Origin: Erysipelothrix sp.
GTDB lineage: Bacteria > Bacillota_I > Bacilli_A > Erysipelotrichales > Erysipelotrichaceae
Direction: 5' to 3'
Length of the DNA: 5,981 bases
NCBI GenBank assembly: GCA_012511085.1
Contig: JAAZGU010000051.1
Coordinates: 1 to 5,981 of the forward strand
Numbering within the stretch: position 1 is the first letter of the stretch; the number at the start of each line of letters is the position of its first letter. Both the position numbers and the translations under genes were made by a program. Positions 1 to 4,975 of the stretch are shown here, piece by piece. Under the pieces are notes generated by a model that was not told where the DNA came from, searched no databases, and worked only from the letters and a program-made list of their open reading frames with translations.

Positions 1-177
1 GAGTTTGTCACGGATTGTCCCCTTGACACCAAAACTGTGGAAGCACACCTGCTTAAACACAACATTTTAGCGGGATATCCGCTGAGTGATCAACAGATGT
101 TGTGGTGTGCAACGGAAGTCGTCAACAAAGAACAAATCGACCGTGTGATTGATGTGTTAAAGGAGGTGCTGACATGA
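1..177 (+). CDS. gcvPA: Glycine dehydrogenase (decarboxylating) subunit 1, C-terminal end (partial)
   Basis: Frame 1 is open from the first base and gives 58 codons ending in TGA at 175-177; the start lies outside the window. The tail contains NILAGYPLSD and then MLWCATEVVNK, followed by an amphipathic helix (QIDRVIDVLKEVL). This is the typical C-terminus of GcvPA, where the gene pair is split rather than fused as in E. coli gcvP. In the family, GcvPA pairs with GcvPB to form the PLP-dependent P-protein, which decarboxylates glycine and passes the aminomethyl group to the lipoyl arm of GcvH. The overlap with gcvPB (ATGA, 174-177) indicates translational coupling and balanced subunit synthesis. 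Identity rests on this short tail plus the neighbouring gcvPB. The genes usually found upstream (gcvT, gcvH) cannot be seen. Confidence 0.93.
   Translation, partial: EFVTDCPLDTKTVEAHLLKHNILAGYPLSDQQMLWCATEVVNKEQIDRVIDVLKEVLT
159..166 (+). promoter_or_regulatory. Ribosome binding site of gcvPB
   Basis: AAAGGAGG lies within the last codons of gcvPA, seven bases before the ATG at 174. It is a near-perfect Shine-Dalgarno match at good spacing. It supports the ATG at 174 as the gcvPB start, and so the four-base overlap with gcvPA. Confidence 0.85.
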
Positions 178-1640
178 GTCAACTTATTTTCGAACTGTCC
201 AAACCAGGACGCCGTGGTGTGATTATACCAGCAAGCACAACCCCACACGTTAGCTTTGATGCTAGCTACACCAAAGACGATGCCATCCAAGCACCAGAAG
301 TTGCTGAAATTGATTTAGTACGTCACTACATTGGTTTAAGTAAAAAAGCAATGGGTGTCGATAATGGTTTTTATCCACTGGGTTCTTGTACGATGAAATA
401 CAACCCACGCATTAACGAAGATGTCGCTAATTTAGCGGGGTTTACCCAGCTGCATCCATTGCAACCTGAACATACGGTTCAAGGAGCCCTTGCTGCGATG
501 GATCATCTTCAAGATGCCTTGTGTGAAATCACAGGCATGGACGGTTTTACCTTACAACCTGCTGCCGGTGCCCACGGTGAATTCACAGGCATGCTTTTAA
601 TCAAAGCCTACCATGAGGCAAATCAAGATTATAAACGCACCAAGGTTATTGTTCCGGATGCGGCTCATGGCACCAACCCTGCTTCCGCAGCCATGGTTGG
701 TTACGATGTCATCACCCTACCATCCAATGCCTTAGGGCATGTCGATATGGATGCCTTAAAGGCAATGCTCGATGATACGGTAGCTGCCTTGATGTTGACC
801 AATCCAAACACACTTGGACTTTTTGACCCTAACATCAAAGCGATTGCGGATTTGGTGCACGATCACGGGGGTTTACTCTACTACGATGGCGCTAACTTGA
901 ATGCAATCATGGGCTTGAGTCGACCCGGTGATATGGGATTTGATGTCGTGCATCTCAACCTACATAAAACGTTTTCAACACCGCACGGCGGTGGTGGACC
1001 CGGTAGTGGCCCCGTAGGTGTTAACGAGCGACTCATACCTTTCTTACCAAACGGTACGATAATTAAAGAAGCTGGCCGCTTAACCATTAAAAATGCACCG
1101 CATACCATTGGCCGCATTCGTTCTTTTTATGGTAACTTCCTAGTAAACATGCGGGCACTTACTTACATTCTCATCAATGGCGCGGAGGGTTTAAAAGAAG
1201 TCTCACTCAATGCGATTTTAAATGCCAATTACATGATGGAAAAGCTAAAAGATACTTATCATGTCGCCTACGAGCAAACGTGCATGCATGAATTTGTCGT
1301 TTCACTGGAAAAAGAAAAGGCAAACCATGGCATCACTGCCAAAGACATTGCGAAAAGTTTGTTGGACTTCAACATTCATCCACCCACCATGTACTTTCCA
1401 CAAATTGTCAATGAAGCATTGATGATTGAACCAAATGAAACCGAAAGCAAGGAAACCCTTGATCATGCGATTGATGTGTTGATCCATTTGTATTCGCTCA
1501 TCAAAGATGATCCGCAAGCGCTGCTTGATGCACCGCACACAACGCCAGTCAAACGCGTGGATGATGTGCGAGCGGCTCGCAATCCTATTCTAAAGTACAA
1601 AGAATCAGAATCATCTGATTCTTTTTTTGTGATAGAATAA
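174..1640 (+). CDS. gcvPB: Glycine dehydrogenase (decarboxylating) subunit 2
   Basis: The 488-residue product is the PLP-carrying subunit of the glycine cleavage P-protein, a cytoplasmic fold-type I PLP enzyme. Family motifs are all present: YPLGSCTMKYNP (67-78), QPAAGAHGEF near 128-137, DAAHGTNPASAAM (162-174), TNPNTLGLF (209-217), YYDGANLNAI (236-245), and the cofactor-lysine segment LNLHKTFSTPHGGGGPG (261-277), in which K265 is the expected Schiff-base lysine. A C-terminal domain with MHEFVVS (371-377) and PPTMYFPQ (403-410) completes it. Length and order fit a full, intact GcvPB. The start is fixed by the strong ribosome binding site and the ATGA overlap with gcvPA. The last 13 residues (476-488, Ser/Glu-rich and then FFVIE) are encoded by a hairpin and T-run that look like an intrinsic terminator, so this tail may be a by-product of the stop codon lying beyond it. 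Confidence 0.97.
   Translation: MSQLIFELSKPGRRGVIIPASTTPHVSFDASYTKDDAIQAPEVAEIDLVRHYIGLSKKAMGVDNGFYPLGSCTMKYNPRINEDVANLAGFTQLHPLQPEHTVQGALAAMDHLQDALCEITGMDGFTLQPAAGAHGEFTGMLLIKAYHEANQDYKRTKVIVPDAAHGTNPASAAMVGYDVITLPSNALGHVDMDALKAMLDDTVAALMLTNPNTLGLFDPNIKAIADLVHDHGGLLYYDGANLNAIMGLSRPGDMGFDVVHLNLHKTFSTPHGGGGPGSGPVGVNERLIPFLPNGTIIKEAGRLTIKNAPHTIGRIRSFYGNFLVNMRALTYILINGAEGLKEVSLNAILNANYMMEKLKDTYHVAYEQTCMHEFVVSLEKEKANHGITAKDIAKSLLDFNIHPPTMYFPQIVNEALMIEPNETESKETLDHAIDVLIHLYSLIKDDPQALLDAPHTTPVKRVDDVRAARNPILKYKESESSDSFFVIE
1599..1628 (+). terminator. Intrinsic terminator-like hairpin inside the 3' end of gcvPB
   Basis: A perfect 10-bp inverted repeat, AAAGAATCAG (1599-1608) and CTGATTCTTT (1615-1624), encloses a six-base loop AATCAT. 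An unbroken run of seven T (1622-1628) overlaps and follows the right arm. The stem has only three G-C pairs, so termination may be partial. It sits before the gcvPB stop codon (1638-1640) and 26 bases before the next start codon. Its likely role is to end or attenuate gcv transcription before the Nudix gene; a ribosome translating to the stop codon would disrupt the hairpin. The structure is seen directly; its activity is inferred. Confidence 0.7.
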
Positions 1641-1653
1641 AAGCGGTGATGAA

Positions 1654-2046
1654 ATGAAACACGTTGAGATTGTCGCTGCTATTTTCGTAAGCGATAAAAA
1701 ACTGGCGGCCTTTAGGCGCAATCATGGAGAATTTAAAGGTTATTATGAATTTGTCGGTGGTAAGATCAAACCCAATGAAAGCCACCAACAGGCCTTGATG
1801 CGTGAATGCAAGGAAGAGCTGGATGTGGATGTGACGGTGTATGATTTATTTAAAACGATTTCCTACCCTTACGACCACTTTAATATGACTTTGCATTTGT
1901 ACCATTGTCAGCCGCTTCATTTTAACTTTAAATTAACGGTGCATGATGATATGGTATGGGTCGATACCAACCAAATCGATACGCTGCCGTGGTTACCCGC
2001 TGACTTGCTTGTTATCGACGATTTAAAATCTACGTTTCTCATCTAA
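1654..2046 (+). CDS. Nudix hydrolase, MutT/NudG-like (d)NTP pyrophosphohydrolase
   Basis: This 130-residue protein carries a Nudix box at 36-58: G36, E42, R50-E51 and E54-E55 match GX5EX7REUXEEXGU, which binds the catalytic divalent metal. The usual glycine near the end of the box is D57, and the hydrophobic position after RE is C52. The context GEFKGYYEFVGGKI (25-38) and the C-terminal VWVDTNQI...LPWLPADLLVIDDL (101-124) resemble MutT and NudG (8-oxo-dGTP and CTP/oxidised dCTP pyrophosphohydrolases). These hydrolyse damaged nucleotides to monophosphate and pyrophosphate and so limit mutation. Substrate cannot be read from sequence. The start is supported by GGTGAT (1645-1650), the 3' part of a Shine-Dalgarno, three bases before the ATG. 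It begins 13 bases after gcvPB and is followed nine bases later by the HIRAN-like gene. Expression may depend on read-through of the hairpin at the end of gcvPB, as I found no convincing promoter of its own. Confidence 0.87.
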   Translation: MKHVEIVAAIFVSDKKLAAFRRNHGEFKGYYEFVGGKIKPNESHQQALMRECKEELDVDVTVYDLFKTISYPYDHFNMTLHLYHCQPLHFNFKLTVHDDMVWVDTNQIDTLPWLPADLLVIDDLKSTFLI

Positions 2047-2051
2047 GGAGG
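2045..2051 (+). promoter_or_regulatory. Ribosome binding site overlapping the Nudix gene stop codon
   Basis: AAGGAGG begins within the TAA stop (2044-2046) of the Nudix gene and ends four bases before the ATG at 2056. The full-strength motif fixes the start of the membrane protein gene. The overlap with the stop codon suggests translation coupled to the Nudix gene. The spacing is at the short end of normal. Confidence 0.8.
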
Positions 2052-2055
2052 CATC

Positions 2056-2649
2056 ATGAAAAAATATTACATTTTCCTTATTATACTCGGAGTCTTTCTA
2101 ATCACTTTTACCGATAGTGCGTATTTTATTATCCCGTTTGTTATTTCGGGACTCATTTTCATTTCAATTTATCGCATTATCAACGCATCCATTCGAAAAC
2201 AAACACGTCCCATGGATCAACCATTGCCACCAACAATAAGTGATGAAGTTTACAGTAATGAACATGACCAAGCTCATACCTACAGCCATCCAACGGATGA
2301 CAATTTTTACGATCCAACCCTCATTGATGCTTTTCGTTACATCGATTTCTCCAACGCCAATAAGACAACCGTCACCTTAACCAATGTTCGTAAAACAAAA
2401 CAACTTGAAGAAACCCTCATGTTTATCAATGAGGGTGAACAAGTCATTTTAGAAATGAGCCCATCGCTGATCGCCAACATCGGTGTTTATGATCGCTCAA
2501 AAACACTGATAGGCTACATTCCAAAAGTACGAATCGCTTTGCTTAATCAACTCATGCGCGAACAACGCCTGATAAAAATTCAAATTTCGAAAATCACAAA
2601 AACTTTTGTTGGTTACATCATTCAACTTGAGTTAACTTACATCGCTTAA
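2056..2649 (+). CDS. Small membrane protein with a C-terminal HIRAN-like domain
   Basis: The 197-residue product has two hydrophobic segments at about 4-17 and 22-40, separated by a short TDSAY turn. A basic stretch (R40, R47, K48, R51) follows. With the MKK N-terminus, the positive-inside rule predicts that both ends are cytoplasmic. A polar linker rich in D, H and Y spans about 52-90. The last 90 residues (about 105-195) follow the pattern of a HIRAN domain: a strand, then NEGEQVILEMSPS (125-137), then NIGVYDRSKTLIGYIPK (141-157, compare the family pattern NPyDxxAI...iGYlPr), then a helix ALLNQL and closing strands IKIQISKI and YIIQLELTY. HIRAN domains bind DNA ends in SNF2-type proteins such as HLTF, and also occur alone in bacteria, where their role is poorly known. 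The domain call is by pattern, not by search. Closely spaced with the Nudix gene; function unknown. Confidence 0.72.
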   Translation: MKKYYIFLIILGVFLITFTDSAYFIIPFVISGLIFISIYRIINASIRKQTRPMDQPLPPTISDEVYSNEHDQAHTYSHPTDDNFYDPTLIDAFRYIDFSNANKTTVTLTNVRKTKQLEETLMFINEGEQVILEMSPSLIANIGVYDRSKTLIGYIPKVRIALLNQLMREQRLIKIQISKITKTFVGYIIQLELTYIA

Positions 2650-2650
2650 T

Positions 2651-3175
2651 TTATTCTGGATTTCTTTTATAACTAACAAGCTCCGTCAGGGGCTTTCTTT
2701 CTTTTGCATGCCGCTTTTGGTCTTTGAATGGAACATTCGGATAACCAACTGCCAATAAATGTGCAATTTCTTCACTAGGGCCTGTTTTTAAAACTGCTTT
2801 AATATCTGCTTGTTTAAAATAATTGATCCATACTGACCCTAATTTTAAATCGGTAGCCGCCAGCATCATGTGCGTTAAAATGACGCTAGTATCAATTAAA
2901 CCGGTGTCATTGGCATTGATGGCTGACTTAAATATTTTTTCTTTATCGTAACTCACAACAAAAACCAAAGGCGCATTGTATATTTGTGCATGTTCGGCAA
3001 ATTGCGCTAATAAATCGCGATCTTCCACAACATAAATATGAAAATTCTGAATGTTGCCATTGGTGGGGGCAACCCGGGCCGCCTCCAAGATGCTTGTGAT
3101 TTCAGTATCTAAAATAGCTTGCTTTTTGAACGAGCGTGTTGAACAACGTTTTTTTGCAAGGGTTAAAAATTCCAT
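2651..3175 (-). CDS. Nitroreductase-family FMN oxidoreductase
   Basis: The 174-residue product is a compact nitroreductase-fold protein. The N-terminal RCSTRSF (10-16) matches the FMN phosphate-binding RxSxRxF motif. EAARVAPTNGNIQNFHIYVV (31-50) is the usual helix and strand with APTNGNxQ contacting FMN. DTSVILTHMMLAATDLKLG (95-113) is the conserved core helix, and LLAVGYP (140-146) the late strand. Such enzymes are normally homodimers that use NAD(P)H to reduce nitroaromatics, quinones or flavins; the physiological substrate cannot be told. Length fits the short nitroreductase subgroup. The start is supported by AGGTGA (complement of 3184-3189), eight bases upstream of the ATG. It begins 23 bases after the pyrophosphatase gene and is probably transcribed with it. 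Its stop is one base from that of the converging HIRAN-like gene, and I found no good terminator of its own. Confidence 0.9.
   Translation of the reverse strand: MEFLTLAKKRCSTRSFKKQAILDTEITSILEAARVAPTNGNIQNFHIYVVEDRDLLAQFAEHAQIYNAPLVFVVSYDKEKIFKSAINANDTGLIDTSVILTHMMLAATDLKLGSVWINYFKQADIKAVLKTGPSEEIAHLLAVGYPNVPFKDQKRHAKERKPLTELVSYKRNPE
2678..2705 (+). terminator. Candidate + strand terminator inside the nitroreductase 3' end
   Basis: The arms AAGCTCC (2678-2684) and GGGGCTT (2689-2695) pair over seven positions, with one G-U, around a GTCA tetraloop. A T-rich tract (TCTTTCTTTT, 2696-2705) follows. It begins 28 bases after the stop of the HIRAN-like gene and is oriented to end that transcript. 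It lies wholly within the coding sequence of the opposing nitroreductase gene. The T-tract is interrupted by C, so efficiency is uncertain. Confidence 0.5.
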
Positions 3176-3198
3176 ACGTTATTTCACCTACTTTTCTT

Positions 3199-4851
3199 TT
3201 ATCCTTTTTCTAAAATAACATCCGAAATTCGTGGAATAATTTGTTTCTTACGGGAGACAACGTGATCAATAAAGATGTCTTCATCGTGCAAGACCGATGG
3301 ATACGCTTCCTCCACAATCCATTTCTCTTTGCCCGCAAAATACATAATTGATCCGTTTTTCTCAATCGATGTGAAAATCATCAACAACAAATCAAGGCGT
3401 TCAGAAACACAATATTCCTCCATCGCTTTGATTAGCTTTGGTTTAATTGCTTTTAATTCATCAAGATTATAAATATTGACTTGCCCTAAACGGAAATGAT
3501 AATTAGAAATCGAGTATTCCTTGATATCGTGTTCGATGATTTCCTTCATTGTGCGATTTTCTAGGTTAGCACCCATCGAGAAGAGTTCTTTCGCAAAAGT
3601 CTCAATATCAATGTCAGCAAGCTTCGCTAGTTTTTTACCAACCTCTAAATCAACATTGGTTGTGGTTGGAGAGTTGAAATTCAGGGTATCGGATAAGATG
3701 GCCCCCAACATCAAACCTGCCATGTTTTTCTCAATTTTAATGTGATGTTCTTCGTACATCAACGCCACAATGGTTGACGTTGATCCAACGAGTTGGTTTC
3801 TAAAAGTCACTGGGTTGGAAGTTTGAATGTCACCAATCCGGTGATGATCAATAATTTCCAAGATTTCCGCATCCATGACATTTTCAACGCTTTGTGACAC
3901 TTCATTATGGTCCACTAAAATTAAATTTTTATTTTTACTATTGAGCACGTGATAACGTGACACAACCCCAAAGACACGCATGTTATCATCGACAACCGGA
4001 TAAGAACGATAACGTGTTTTTGTGATTTTCTTTGCGACTTCATTAACGTACTCAAATTTATTGAACGTTACAAGGTCCGTTGTCATAATTTCTTTAATTG
4101 GTGAGGAGAAAAAGAGATAACGTGCCGTGTTCAGGGTACCATGACCCGATAAGATGACAGCACACCCTTTCTCACGAGCTGCATCAAGCACCGCTGGCGA
4201 AACAGCGTTAGCCCACACAACAATTAAACATGCGGCATCCTTTGCGATGACTTCCAACTGTGCGTGCGTGTCATTACCGACAATCACAGTCCGATTTCTG
4301 AGTTGATAGGCATCAAGATTCGCAGCTGAAATCGCAATAATACTCACCTTGCCATTGAGACGTGTCTCCTCAGGTGCATAAATTAATTTTCCTTTAATCG
4401 TCTTACTTATAAACTCGATGGGTGTTTTTTGTAGTAATTCAATGCTTAATGCTGTATCACCCATCGCAACTTTTGTCATGTTTGTATTGGTTAGGACACC
4501 CAGAAGTTTACCCTTTTCGTCAACAACGACAAGTGTTTGCTTATCTTGTTGTTGCATCAAGTTATAAGCTTCATAAATTGTTGTATCAACACCGATGGTG
4601 ATCGCATCATCCATGGCAATTTCATACAATTGACTCCGCGCATCATCAAGATACAAAGGTTTTCTAAAATTAAATTTCTTTAATAAAAAATCGGTTTCCG
4701 CGTTCACTTCACCTAAACGACACGCAATCGCATTCACGCCTAAGTGATTCTTTAAATTTGCATAAGCAATCGCTGAACAAATGGAGTCACTATCTGGATG
4801 ACGATGGCCGACCACATAAACCAATTCATTACTTGAAAAATTATTTGTCAT
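3199..4851 (-). CDS. ppaC: Manganese-dependent inorganic pyrophosphatase with CBS and DRTGG regulatory domains
   Basis: Family II (DHH) pyrophosphatase that hydrolyses cytosolic pyrophosphate to phosphate. Counted from the ATG at 4851 (550 residues), the metal-site motif GHRHPDSDS is at 15-23 (H16, D20, D22). A first CBS domain follows at about 79-131, a DRTGG domain at about 145-250 and a second CBS domain at about 251-306. The DHH catalytic domain resumes with DHN (314-316), DHHR (335-338) and SDTLNF (from 387). The C-terminal DHHA2 domain carries the substrate-binding SRKKQ (533-537) and P540. This matches the clostridial CBS-PPases, in which AMP and ADP inhibit and ATP or diadenosine polyphosphates activate. 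An ATG five codons upstream (4866) extends the frame, but it lacks a ribosome binding site, whereas AAAGGA sits six bases before 4851, so the shorter form is preferred. It has its own promoter and probably leads an operon with the nitroreductase. Confidence 0.95.
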   Translation of the reverse strand: MTNNFSSNELVYVVGHRHPDSDSICSAIAYANLKNHLGVNAIACRLGEVNAETDFLLKKFNFRKPLYLDDARSQLYEIAMDDAITIGVDTTIYEAYNLMQQQDKQTLVVVDEKGKLLGVLTNTNMTKVAMGDTALSIELLQKTPIEFISKTIKGKLIYAPEETRLNGKVSIIAISAANLDAYQLRNRTVIVGNDTHAQLEVIAKDAACLIVVWANAVSPAVLDAAREKGCAVILSGHGTLNTARYLFFSSPIKEIMTTDLVTFNKFEYVNEVAKKITKTRYRSYPVVDDNMRVFGVVSRYHVLNSKNKNLILVDHNEVSQSVENVMDAEILEIIDHHRIGDIQTSNPVTFRNQLVGSTSTIVALMYEEHHIKIEKNMAGLMLGAILSDTLNFNSPTTTNVDLEVGKKLAKLADIDIETFAKELFSMGANLENRTMKEIIEHDIKEYSISNYHFRLGQVNIYNLDELKAIKPKLIKAMEEYCVSERLDLLLMIFTSIEKNGSIMYFAGKEKWIVEEAYPSVLHDEDIFIDHVVSRKKQIIPRISDVILEKG

Positions 4852-4857
4852 AAGATG

Positions 4858-4863
4858 TCCTTT
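4858..4863 (-). promoter_or_regulatory. Ribosome binding site that decides the pyrophosphatase start
   Basis: On the - strand AAAGGA lies six bases before the ATG at 4851. The alternative in-frame ATG at 4866 is preceded by TTTTTTCACCTCAA, which has no Shine-Dalgarno and even contains an anti-Shine-Dalgarno-like CACCTC. The downstream ATG is therefore the more likely start. Confidence 0.75.
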
Positions 4864-4904
4864 CATTTGAGGTGAAAAAATTCTTGCTACACCTTATTAA
4901 TGTT

Positions 4905-4933
4905 ATTTTACAACGCACCCTTGCAAATTACAA
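4905..4933 (-). promoter_or_regulatory. Candidate sigma-A promoter of the pyrophosphatase-nitroreductase operon
   Basis: Reading the - strand, TTGTAA (complement of 4928-4933, 4/6 to TTGACA) is followed after exactly 17 bases by TAAAAT (complement of 4905-4910, 5/6 to TATAAT). Transcription would begin near 4898, giving a leader of roughly 45-50 bases before the ATG at 4851. It lies just downstream of the terminator of the preceding flavoprotein gene, where an independent promoter is expected. No operator or riboswitch was recognised in the leader. Confidence 0.6.
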
Positions 4934-4951
4934 CCTTGGTAAAATGTGTGT

Positions 4952-4975
4952 AAAAAAAACAAGCTAAGCTTGTTT
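4952..4975 (-). terminator. Intrinsic terminator of the flavoprotein gene, overlapping its stop codon
   Basis: On the - strand a perfect 8-bp stem AAACAAGC (4975-4968) and GCTTGTTT (4964-4957) closes a TTA loop. A run of eight T (4959-4952) overlaps and continues past the right arm. The TAA stop of the gene occupies 4976-4974, so the hairpin starts within the stop codon. This is the clearest terminator in the window and separates the flavoprotein gene from the pyrophosphatase operon. Confidence 0.88.

Noticed and set aside
881..1538. Minus-strand open frames within gcvPB
   Set aside because: They are shadows of the strongly conserved gcvPB frame, with no recognisable domain or start signal.
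1563..1591. Separate promoter for the Nudix gene (TATTCT at 1586-1591)
   Set aside because: The -10 matches only 4/6 and nothing resembling a -35 box lies 16-18 bases upstream.
2596..2609. Inverted repeat ACAAAAACTTTTGT as a - strand terminator for the nitroreductase
   Set aside because: The stem is almost all A-T with a two-base loop, the following T-run is poor, and it is well inside the opposing gene.
3275..3745. Plus-strand open frames within the pyrophosphatase gene
   Set aside because: They lie antisense to the conserved DHH and DHHA2 domains and have no independent support.
4870..4894. AGGTG/CACCT inverted repeat in the pyrophosphatase leader as a regulatory hairpin
   Set aside because: Only five base pairs around a 15-base loop, and no match to a known riboswitch or protein-binding leader.
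4921..4945. Plus-strand promoter TTGCAA...TAAAAT in the 4867-4973 intergenic region
   Set aside because: The spacer is only 13 bases and no + strand gene follows.
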